In this document: in pieces, positions 1-7,275 of the stretch
Layout: every line of letters begins with the position of its first letter
How positions within the stretch are numbered: the first letter of the stretch is position 1
Source of the DNA: Saprospiraceae bacterium
Lineage (GTDB): Bacteria; Bacteroidota; Bacteroidia; Chitinophagales; Saprospiraceae
Assembly (NCBI GenBank): GCA_041392805.1
Contig: JAWKLJ010000001.1
Span: 434,001 to 498,000, forward strand
DNA: 64,000 nucleotides
Direction: 5' to 3'
The notes under the pieces: model-generated
Seen by the model: only the letters and a program-made list of their open reading frames with translations
What the model was told of the DNA's origin: nothing
The model's database searches: none
Position numbers and translations under genes: made by a program

Positions 1-35
1 AGTTTATTGCTTTTTGGGGCGTTTTGCAAACTTAC

Positions 36-389
36 GACTACGACGTTTTCTTCAGTTGCTTGACGCCTTCGTTCTTTTTGTAGGAGTCGATGTCCAATAT
101 GATGGGGACTACGACCCAGTTCCTGCGCCAGTACCCATCAGGCCAGCCCTGTAGGAGTCGATGTCCAATATGATGGGGACTACGACATAATTATTTTTGA
201 GTTTTGTGATTTTGAAAAAAAGTAGGAGTCGATGTCCAATATGATGGGGACTACGACTTTTCATAAAACGAGCTTTAATGTGATGAATGAATGTAGGAGT
301 CGATGTCCAATATGATGGGGACTACGACGTAAGGTAAAATTTGCCTCCTTCCTCGCGCACCGTAGGAGTCGATGTCCAATATGATGGGG
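36..389. CRISPR. CRISPR array, terminal part
   Basis: Four complete identical 36-bp repeats start at 80, 151, 222 and 293 (they begin GTAGGAGTCGATG and end GGGGACTACGAC). A fifth at 362-389 keeps only its first 28 bp. The spacers (116-150, 187-221, 258-292, 329-361) are 35, 35, 35 and 33 bp and unrelated to each other. A fifth 35-bp spacer-like stretch (45-79) is preceded only by the last 9 bp of the repeat (36-44), so the leftmost repeat is damaged or cut. Within the repeat GTCC can pair with GGAC and GTAG with CTAC. The degenerate end on the right suggests the leader lies left of the window. No cas gene is present here, so the type cannot be assigned. Confidence 0.93.
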
Positions 390-1027
390 TCCCGATGCAA
401 GCATTACTAAGTATGACTAGGTTCGTCAAGTAATGCTAAATCGGGATGTCGGCAAAGCCTCCAACTACGATCCCGCTTTTTTTCGGTCTAAGTCATGGCT
501 TAAAAAAGCGGGATTTCACTCGTACCTCGCTCAACACATTTTGATTCAATTGAGGTATGCTTTGAAGTAGCTGGAACGCAGTGACATCCCGATATTTAGC
601 GCAGTAGATTTTTGCAGAAAATCGTAACGCAGCTTTATCGGGAAGTGATGGTCCAAATAGATGGGGTCCCGATGCAAGCATTACTAAACATGACCAGGCA
701 GGTCAAGTAATGCTAAATCGGGATGTCGGCAAAGCCTCCAACTACGATCCCGCTTTTTTCGGTCTAAGTCATGGCTTAAAAAAGCGGGATTTCGCTCGTA
801 CCTCGCTCAACACATTTTGATTCAAATTGGGGAGTAAGCTTGAAAGTAGGCGGAACGCAGTGACGTCCCGATAATTAGCGTAGTAGATTTTTGCAGAAAA
901 TCGTGACGTAGCTTTATCGGGAAGTCGATGTCCAATATGACGGGGTCCCGATGCAAGCATTACTAAGTATGACTAGGCAGGTCAAGTAATGCTAAATCGG
1001 GATGTCGGCAAGGCCTCCAACTACGAC
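390..1027. repeat. Three copies of a hairpin element splitting CRISPR repeats
   Basis: A 74-bp element (390-463, 667-740, 946-1019) begins TCCCGATGCAAGCATTACT and contains the complementary arm AGTAATGCTAAATCGGGA. In each copy it lies between a CRISPR-repeat 5' part ending GATGGGG or GACGGGG (362-389, about 642-666, about 921-945) and the repeat 3' part ACTACGAT/C (464-471, 741-748, 1020-1027). The first two copies are followed by a similar intervening stretch of about 200 bp, giving periods of 277 and 279 bp. That stretch holds its own hairpins: CCCGCTTTTTT with AAAAAAGCGGG, and TCCCGATATTTAGC with GCTTTATCGGGA. Nothing in it looks protein-coding; short minus-strand ORFs here are by-products of the repeat. 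Confidence 0.85.
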
Positions 1028-1560
1028 CTTGCTTTAAATGGTATCTGATGAGGTAAGTAGCTGGAACGCAGTGACATCCCGATATTTAGCGGAGTGCCCA
1101 AGGATTAAATGGTTTCCGGGGAATGTCAATAGCCGAAGAACCATTTAAGAAGAAGTGCATACGTAAGAAAATGGAAGGCACTTTTAAAGTGCCTTCCATT
1201 TGGCCATTTGGAAAATCCGCGCCATCAATATTCCGAAGGTAGGGTGAACTATGTTAAAAAGAGAAGGATGTTGTTGGTCAAATGTAGATAACCATCGAAA
1301 AGAGACAGCAAGGGCTGGGCTTTTGCTTTGATTGGCCTGGCGAGATATCAGCCGTTTATCCCGCTGGTTCTCGAGCTCCAGCTCGTGAACCTGTCACTTC
1401 CAAGACTGGCTGTAGCGCCAGCTACATCACTGCTCGTACACGATCCTGGGTGGCGAGCTCCAGCTCGGCGGGCAAGGCAACTGCATGGCATAATGTGGCA
1501 TACCTAAAGGCGTGCTTTTTACAGAAAATTGTAACGTAGATTTATCGGGAAGAACGCATC
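1028..1560. repeat. Palindrome-rich intergenic region, no gene
   Basis: No coding sequence is convincing. It contains a further copy of the CTGGAACGCAGTGACATCCC segment (about 1060-1080), a near-perfect 15-bp-stem hairpin (1170-1184 with 1186-1200, AATGGAAGGCACTTT), an AAATGGTT/AACCATTT pair (about 1107-1146), two copies of the palindrome CGAGCTCCAGCTCG (1372-1385 and 1454-1467), the palindrome TGTAGCGCCAGCTACA (1411-1426), and near 1520-1552 another trace of the ATCGTAACGCAGCTTTATCGGG segment from the left. The region reads as a graveyard of small palindromic elements. Confidence 0.6.
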
Positions 1561-1611
1561 AAGGAAATTTCGGCGCAAGCAATTAAAACAAAAAAAATCA
1601 AACAATATGTT

Positions 1612-1619
1612 TATCTTTG
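1612..1619 (+). promoter_or_regulatory. Bacteroidota -7 box TATCTTTG
   Basis: TATCTTTG matches the Bacteroidota -7 consensus TAnnTTTG and lies 18 bp before the ATG of the nuclease remnant. No good -33 TTG is seen at the expected distance, so this is a partial promoter match. Confidence 0.4.
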
Positions 1620-1637
1620 CAATAAATACAAACAAAG

Positions 1638-1979
1638 ATGGCATTAGAAGATAAGTTTGTTAACCCACTTACTGATTTTGGATTCAAGAAATTATTTGGA
1701 GCAAATTTTTCATTAGAGGATAGACAAGCCTATGAAGACAGTCTAAAATATTATAGAGACCTCAAGAATGTGGTTGACACTTCAAGAGAAAAAGGGATTG
1801 AAGAGGGCAAAATAGAAGGTAGAATAGAAGGCAAAATAGAAGGCAAAATAGAAGGTAGAATAGAAGGTAGAAAAGAAGGCAAAATAGAAGTTGCGATTGA
1901 ATTAAAAAAGAACAAAATTCCGGTTGAAATAATAATGAAATCAACAGGGCTAACAAAAGAAGAAATTGAAAATATATAA
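1638..1979 (+). pseudogene. Rpn/PD-(D/E)XK nuclease family transposase, internally deleted
   Basis: The 113-residue product has the N-terminus typical of the Bacteroidota PD-(D/E)XK nuclease-transposase family (residues 1-21, ending in FGFKKLFG). It then runs directly into the family's C-terminal part: ERQAYEDSLKYYRDL-like helix, a run of E-G-K/R-I-E-G repeats (about residues 54-82), and the closing helix-turn-helix-like tail ending in GLTKEEIENI. Family members are about 300 residues, so roughly the central 180, including the nuclease core, are missing while the frame is kept. It is therefore unlikely to be an active nuclease. A -7-like box sits just upstream. The Glu/Lys repeats come from a DNA repeat at about 1800-1885. 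Confidence 0.75.
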
Positions 1980-2005
1980 CCTTCTCAGGCACCTAAATAT
2001 TAAAT

Positions 2006-2371
2006 ATGACAACAACAACAAAGCACGATGAACGAATAGCAAAAATGACATTTGCTTCGGTTTATCCGCACTACCTTACAAAAGTTGAGCGCAAAGGCAG
2101 GACAATAGAAGAATTACATCAAGTGATAGCGTGGCTGACCGGCTTTGATGATAAAAAACTGCAAGAACTCATTGACGAAAAAGCAACTTTTGAGACCTTC
2201 TTTAAGCAAGCAAATTTGAACCCCAATACTCACTTAATAAAAGGCTTAATTTGTGGGTATAGAATCGAAGAAATTGAAAATCCCTTAACCAAACAGGTAA
2301 GGTATTTAGACAAGCTGGTGGATGAATTGGCGAAAGGCAAAAAGATGGACAAGATCTTGCGGAATACATAG
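2006..2371 (+). CDS. DUF2200 domain protein
   Basis: This 121-residue soluble protein matches my recollection of the DUF2200 family along its whole length: the N-terminus with KHDERIAKMTFASVYPHY, the central RTxEELHQVIxWLTGFD segment, and the C-terminal YLDKLVDELAKGKKM. No enzymatic motif, signal peptide or membrane segment is visible. The family has no established function that I know of. It lies 26 bp downstream of the deleted nuclease-transposase on the same strand. The start is the first ATG of the frame and fits the family N-terminus. Confidence 0.85.
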   Translation: MTTTTKHDERIAKMTFASVYPHYLTKVERKGRTIEELHQVIAWLTGFDDKKLQELIDEKATFETFFKQANLNPNTHLIKGLICGYRIEEIENPLTKQVRYLDKLVDELAKGKKMDKILRNT

Positions 2372-2899
2372 TACTCTGTGTAAAAAGCTTTTTTTAACAC
2401 AAGCCATCCTCGGCCATTGCAGGTGCCTTCCTTCCTGTAGATAGACAGGCACTATAACCGTCAGGCTAAGAGTGAATACGAATTTTAAAGCTTGATCAAG
2501 ATTTGTTTTTCAATCATTACTATCGTTTTTCAATCTCATTTAGTTTGGACATTAGCTTGATATTGCCTTCGGCGACTGACTTTTTTTCATTCGCCAAAAA
2601 AAGTCAGCAAAAAACGCTTGGCAAAACAAAACTCGTCCCTCAAACAGTGTTTTGCCGGGCCACCCGCTTTTGGTTATACCCTATTGGTTATCAATCTTCT
2701 TACAGGTTTTTCATGCCAATTACTTCTTAGTCTGATTGCTATGGTGAAAAATCTAAGAGCTTCTCTGATAGTTCTCGACTATTAAATTATTTATTACACA
2801 AAGCACTTAAGTCATGTTTGGAAATAGCATATTGGGCTGCAAATACCTACTCCTGAATAGTTGTACAATTCTATTCATTTTATAATTGTCAATTTTAAT
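2372..2899. other. Intergenic region without a recognisable gene
   Basis: About 530 bp separate the DUF2200 gene from the convergent large lipoprotein gene. A 75-codon frame at 2503-2730 has an unusual composition and no family resemblance, and I do not accept it as a gene. No strong terminator hairpin was seen. Confidence 0.5.
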
Positions 2900-5200
2900 T
2901 TAATCGCTTTCATTTCTGTGTAAAACGAATCTCCTGTTTTTTCCATCACCTTTTAATTCATCTAGCAACCAGGTATCCTTGTTTTCTCCATCTTGTAATT
3001 TCCAATTCCTTTTTGGGTCAGCCAATAACTTTTTTACAGGTAGTGGAAATGCATTGGCCGAGCGGGCATTTTCCCAGGTTCTGATGGCTTTAAATATTTC
3101 GTATTTCTGAGGACAGCTTTCCACCTCTTTTTGGTTTAGAACCAAGCTGTAGGTGGTGCCAACACCTACTGAAATGGCTTGTATGTGCTCATATTGTTCC
3201 ACCGTTGAGTTAGCGTTAATAGGGAAATTGCCACCCATACCCACCGGAAAATAATTGGAATACGTCACATCTCGGAGGTCTTTCCCCTGACTAGTCGTAC
3301 TGCCCCACGCTCTGGTGTCAACATCATATAAGTTTTTACCGCCACCAACATTCCATATACTTTGATAATGCCATGAGCCTTCTGATAAGGTGGCTCCTGT
3401 AAATCGAATGGAGGGTAAACCAAGTCTTGTCGCCCTTTCAAACATTTTCCGAAAAAAGCGTTTTGCGGAGTAGTAACCATGCCCGTTGTTAAACAAAAAT
3501 TCCTGTCCGTCAAAATCGTAGTAGCCGAGGCCGTTGATAAAACATACATCAGCATAGTATTCCGCGATTTTATCCTGAAGCGCCATATTAGGGATCAACC
3601 CATCATAGCCATAGTTTAAGGTGACCTGTAACTTGTAAATGGGAACATTCGCCAAATGACTGAGTGGTTTTGTTCCCCAGTATCCTCGTTTTACATTTAA
3701 AAGTCTATAGGGTTTGCGATCTGAAACGCCAAGATAATAAATAAGCTCCTTGCCAATTTTTATCATATTCAAATTCTGCGCATGTCCTTCCCAGCTTGCG
3801 ATCTCTTCCAAATGGGTTGGGTCATCCACAACAATAATGGTGTCGGTTGAACTGATACTATTAACCAATAAACGTTTTTGCTGATAGCATAAACTATCAC
3901 TTGGGATTGGACTGGCATCTTTGGTGCCAGGGGCTAGTGCATTCGTTATGGTCGTTCTGCCGATGGTGATCCCAGCGTTGGCTGCTATTGCAGCGAATGC
4001 TTTGTGCGATTTATTCCCCGATGTCAGCTGTATCGGCTTTTTCTCAAAATTTTTCCCATCAATATAACCTTCATTACCTCGATCAGGTCGAATAAAACCC
4101 TGATCGTATAAGCTGATTGCCTTAAATCCCAATTGGGAAGTGTAGGATATAATGCTATCATTCAACCCTCCATTGGTCATCGCATCAGGCATAAAAGAAG
4201 CGGGGTCTTTCACCCATTTTCCATTGAATGTCGGATAGGGCAAGCCTTCTGATAAGACAATGTTTTGAATAACATCCATCACAGCAGTACTGTCGGGGCT
4301 ACCCCATAAAGCGATGGAAGAGCCTATATAATCTATGCCGGGTAATGGCTGAACTTGCAGATGCGTTGGCGTATTAGCCGCCATATTGGGGATTAACGAA
4401 TAATAAACTTCTCTTGGAATTGATCTATCTCGTGAGTGATAATGGATAGATATTCTTCCTTTATCGTCAACCATAGCAGCATTGCCGTACATGATCCTGT
4501 AATAGGGTTCTTTGTGGGCATAAAAAGCTACATCGCTGATGCCGTTCCCTCCTAGTGTAAAAACTTGTCCTTCGTGCAGCGTGTCAGGTAAGGGATAAAG
4601 CAAAGGGTCTGGCGAATGGATAATATACTGAAAAGGGGCCGCATCGGCTATCGTTTCAGCGGTGCCCCCTAGCGTATTATCTTCGAGGGCAAGCATGCCA
4701 ATGGCATAATTGACCCCAATGCTGGTATCTCTTGCAACACCAATTATTTCGCCTAAAAGATTAGTGATATTCGTGTGATAGGGTCCCCATTGAATACCAT
4801 CAATTCCATTTCGTGGGGAAAGCGACTGCAGGGTAAGTTTAAAATATTTTTCTTGGGTTGTCAGGCTGATTTGAGCAACTGACCCGTTAGAAAAATCCAG
4901 GGTTAATAGATTGGTTTCTTTATCAAAATTGGCCTTGATAGGCTCATAATATATTTTCTTCGCCCCATCATAAAGACACATTACGGGTGAAGGTTTATCG
5001 GGCGGACTAAACTCCCGATTGGGCGACACCATTGCATTTTTCATACTGGTTATAAAACCCTTATTATCAATCTGTATGTTAAAATAGGCGGTACTCAAGT
5101 TAACCTGTTCTTCGTTTGAACAATGACCCAACAGGATTATAATTATTAGCAATACGGTACTTCTTCCAAATGTCTTATTGCTGAAAATTTTAGCCATCAT
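2900..5200 (-). CDS. Large secreted lipoprotein, possibly carbohydrate-active
   Basis: The product is about 766 residues from the ATG pair at 5197-5200, preceded by AGGAA about 8 bp upstream. An in-frame start at 5233 exists, but its codons lie inside an inverted repeat (5223-5239), so I prefer the internal start. A hydrophobic stretch ending in LLGHC resembles a lipoprotein signal, although His before Cys is unusual. The N-terminal third looks beta-rich. The later part has features of a TIM-barrel glycoside hydrolase, for example GYYDFDGQEF about 200 residues before the end, where paired acids could be catalytic. I do not recognise a family with certainty. No SusC/SusD partner or sugar-utilisation genes are adjacent. 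Confidence 0.6.
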   Translation of the reverse strand: MMAKIFSNKTFGRSTVLLIIIILLGHCSNEEQVNLSTAYFNIQIDNKGFITSMKNAMVSPNREFSPPDKPSPVMCLYDGAKKIYYEPIKANFDKETNLLTLDFSNGSVAQISLTTQEKYFKLTLQSLSPRNGIDGIQWGPYHTNITNLLGEIIGVARDTSIGVNYAIGMLALEDNTLGGTAETIADAAPFQYIIHSPDPLLYPLPDTLHEGQVFTLGGNGISDVAFYAHKEPYYRIMYGNAAMVDDKGRISIHYHSRDRSIPREVYYSLIPNMAANTPTHLQVQPLPGIDYIGSSIALWGSPDSTAVMDVIQNIVLSEGLPYPTFNGKWVKDPASFMPDAMTNGGLNDSIISYTSQLGFKAISLYDQGFIRPDRGNEGYIDGKNFEKKPIQLTSGNKSHKAFAAIAANAGITIGRTTITNALAPGTKDASPIPSDSLCYQQKRLLVNSISSTDTIIVVDDPTHLEEIASWEGHAQNLNMIKIGKELIYYLGVSDRKPYRLLNVKRGYWGTKPLSHLANVPIYKLQVTLNYGYDGLIPNMALQDKIAEYYADVCFINGLGYYDFDGQEFLFNNGHGYYSAKRFFRKMFERATRLGLPSIRFTGATLSEGSWHYQSIWNVGGGKNLYDVDTRAWGSTTSQGKDLRDVTYSNYFPVGMGGNFPINANSTVEQYEHIQAISVGVGTTYSLVLNQKEVESCPQKYEIFKAIRTWENARSANAFPLPVKKLLADPKRNWKLQDGENKDTWLLDELKGDGKNRRFVLHRNESD

Positions 5201-5222
5201 GATATCGTTCCTAATTATTAAG

Positions 5223-5377
5223 TAAGTGGACACAATTATCCATACATTTCTGAGTGGCTCTTTTTCCCATATGCTTCGTTAAAAATTCCTTGCTTAGCTA
5301 GGCTAGGCGCGTCATTTTTGCCTCGCCTATGAAAAAAATAGCGCCCTCATCTTATGATGCATAATTATGTCCACTTA
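5223..5377. repeat. Inverted-repeat (MITE-like) element
   Basis: TAAGTGGACACAATTAT (5223-5239) and ATAATTATGTCCACTTA (5361-5377) are inverted copies with one mismatch over 17 bp. The enclosed sequence includes GCTTCGTTAA, CTTAGCTAGGCTAGG and GCCTCGCCTA blocks that recur near 49267-49345. It overlaps the upstream in-frame start of the lipoprotein gene. Confidence 0.5.
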
Positions 5378-5757
5378 TTTGCCCACCGTTTCTTAAAACA
5401 TACCTATTCCCAACTGGCAAAAGCCAATTGATTAAAGATAGTGCCAGGTTCTCTTTTCAGAAAACAAAGTTCCATTTATTTCAAACCCTTTTGTTAAAGC
5501 GGAAAAAGAAAAAGACCCCAACTAAGACTTAAGACAGCAAGTACAAGGGGCCCAACAGTTGCTTTTCTGGTGAAAAAAGCTGAAATTATGGCGGTGGAAT
5601 TCAGATATGATGGAGTAAGCTGCTATTGAAATATTTCATAGGATTTATTTTAACTTTTTTTTAATAATTATGGAGAGTACTTAAAAATAACAGTATTTAA
5701 ATTAAAAAAATATTGTGTTTTATTGTTTCTTTGAAGTTCATCTAAAAATTTTAATAA
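5378..5757. other. A/T-rich intergenic region upstream of the two-gene cassette
   Basis: No gene is seen. The last 120 bp are very A/T-rich and presumably hold the promoter of the membrane protein/EAD cassette, but I could not identify a clear TTG...TAnnTTTG pair. Confidence 0.4.
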
Positions 5758-6642
5758 ATGAATTTTATATCAAACATTTTAGGGTTGAAGAACAGAGATT
5801 TTATCTTTATTAGAATATTCCTGTACGTCCTTTTTTATGTTTCTATCTATTCAATATATAAGCTATTATTATTTCCCTTTTTGATTATTTTTGGTATAAC
5901 AATTTATGCGTACCAAAGAGAAAAATCAAAAGTCAATAATAGTTATGACCATTTCGAGGATGATAATTTATTTTTCAGGTATGGGACTAAAATATCAGGG
6001 AGTATTTTTCCATTAAGATACTCGAGACAATTGGATAACGAAGAGACAAAAAATATAATTTTTAAATTACAGAAATTTCTAATTTCAGCGCTTGAAAGTG
6101 AAATTGATTATCGAATTGAGCGAGGTGAACACAAAACGGAGATGATTACCATAGCTGATAGGAATAGAACTTCAGATCAAAGAGAATTCTTAAAATTTTC
6201 ATTTAGAGGTAAAAGAGGAGGAGAACTAACCCACTTCCTTCTATTTGAGTTTCTTGGTTCATATACTATAATACATTTTGATTCCTATATTAAAGGAATT
6301 CCACACTGGTATAATAAGGCAGATTTTCTTTTGAGAAGCCCTTTCAGGATTTGGTTTTGGATAGTACCCTATCTAAGAAATGATTATAGTATTTTAGCCG
6401 TGATTAGTAAATATTTAGATAATTCCTTCGAAGAATATGATGTAAATACCTACTACTCTGCTTCGAAATATTCAATTTTAGATTCAATTAGAGAATATTT
6501 AAAAGAAAATGATTTATTAACGGTGGAATTGGATGGTATGATTAACTATCAATTAATTTACAACAACAATATTTCTGGAAATCAGGTTAATATGAATGGG
6601 TCTAATAATGTTATTAGTTCAATAGTACAAAAAGCATTATAA
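5758..6642 (+). CDS. Membrane-anchored protein with Asn-rich tail (putative effector partner of EAD11 adaptor)
   Basis: The 294-residue product starts with a short cytosolic-looking leader and a hydrophobic region at about residues 15-52 that can form two membrane segments. A soluble domain of about 200 residues follows that I do not recognise; it is mixed alpha/beta in look, with no obvious nuclease, NTPase or protease motif. The C-terminus (about residues 274-289) is GNQVNMNGSNNVISSI. The next gene begins with the related GNQVNISGNNNNIGSIN. The genes are 3 bp apart and surely cotranscribed. The A/T-rich composition contrasts with most of the window and suggests transfer. I infer a membrane effector or sensor that pairs with the adaptor through the shared motif. 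Confidence 0.7.
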   Translation: MNFISNILGLKNRDFIFIRIFLYVLFYVSIYSIYKLLLFPFLIIFGITIYAYQREKSKVNNSYDHFEDDNLFFRYGTKISGSIFPLRYSRQLDNEETKNIIFKLQKFLISALESEIDYRIERGEHKTEMITIADRNRTSDQREFLKFSFRGKRGGELTHFLLFEFLGSYTIIHFDSYIKGIPHWYNKADFLLRSPFRIWFWIVPYLRNDYSILAVISKYLDNSFEEYDVNTYYSASKYSILDSIREYLKENDLLTVELDGMINYQLIYNNNISGNQVNMNGSNNVISSIVQKAL

Positions 6643-6645
6643 TTC

Positions 6646-7011
6646 ATGAATGAGAAAAGTGATAAACAGGGGAACCAAGTTAATATTTCTGGTAACAATA
6701 ATAATATTGGAAGTATTAACCAAAGTACAAGTGCAAAAGGACAAAGTACAAAAAAAGAGACCATTTCGGTCTTAGAAAAAAGAGTATATGAAATGGTTTC
6801 AGAAAATGAATTAGAGCAAGCAATATTACTTGTTAAATCAAATTCTAGCAAGCCTGAAATTAAAAACTCATGCACAATGTTATTAAGGAGACTTTACTCT
6901 GTAAAAATGAATAATATTGAAGGAATAGTTTCAACAGAACAGTCAAACCAAGAATTCAATAATATAGCAAAAAGCATATTGACGATTGTTAATTTGATCA
7001 AAGAGGAGTAA
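6646..7011 (+). CDS. EAD11-like effector-associated adaptor protein
   Basis: The 121-residue product has an Asn-rich N-terminal motif (residues 9-25, GNQVNISGNNNNIGSIN), a Ser/Thr/Lys linker, and a C-terminal helical domain (about residues 38-121). The helical pattern, LEKRVYEMVSENELEQAI followed by LLRRLYSV...IEGIVS...EFNNIAKSILTIVNLI, fits effector-associated domain 11 of Bacteroidota conflict proteins, which mediates like-with-like association between effectors and their regulators. Usually this domain is fused to NTPase, TIR or protease modules; here it stands alone. It is 3 bp downstream of the membrane protein gene, which ends in the same Asn-rich motif. Family assignment is by pattern recall, without a profile search. 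Confidence 0.65.
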   Translation: MNEKSDKQGNQVNISGNNNNIGSINQSTSAKGQSTKKETISVLEKRVYEMVSENELEQAILLVKSNSSKPEIKNSCTMLLRRLYSVKMNNIEGIVSTEQSNQEFNNIAKSILTIVNLIKEE

Positions 7012-7275
7012 ACAGCAGCCAATATAGCGGAGAGCGTGCCATGCCACCTTTGGGTTAACATTTAGGAATATAGGTGAATTGGGTTGACAGTATCAATCAG
7101 AAGAGACAAATTGAATGATGAAAACGGCATCACATCTCCTCCGCAAACCGTTGCAGGAAGTTAGAAAATTAAAGTGACAAATAAGGTAGATAGGGCGCGA
7201 TTCTAAATTGTTCCGCCCTGTTTTATGTATATCTGAATGTTTTTCAATAAGTTAGCCCATCGGCCTGCGAGGAAT
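7012..7275. other. Intergenic region between cassette and IS
   Basis: No gene is seen. The segment lies between the EAD-like gene and the left inverted repeat of the IS. It contains short hairpin-forming stretches (for example GGGCG near 7195 with CGCCC near 7214) but nothing I can name. Confidence 0.4.

Noticed and set aside
80..389. Assigning the CRISPR array to type VI-B because of 36-bp repeats with complementary ends in a Bacteroidota genome
   Set aside because: The spacers are 33-35 bp rather than the about 30 bp I expect for type VI-B, the repeat termini do not match GTTG/CAAC, and no cas gene is in the window.
493..960. Two similar minus-strand frames of about 62 codons (493-681 and 769-960)
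   Set aside because: They are translations of the amplified hairpin/CRISPR unit; their similarity follows from the DNA repeat and no family resemblance is seen.
2503..2730. 75-codon frame on the plus strand
   Set aside because: No homology recalled, Ser/Phe-rich composition typical of noncoding A/T-rich DNA, no ribosome site.
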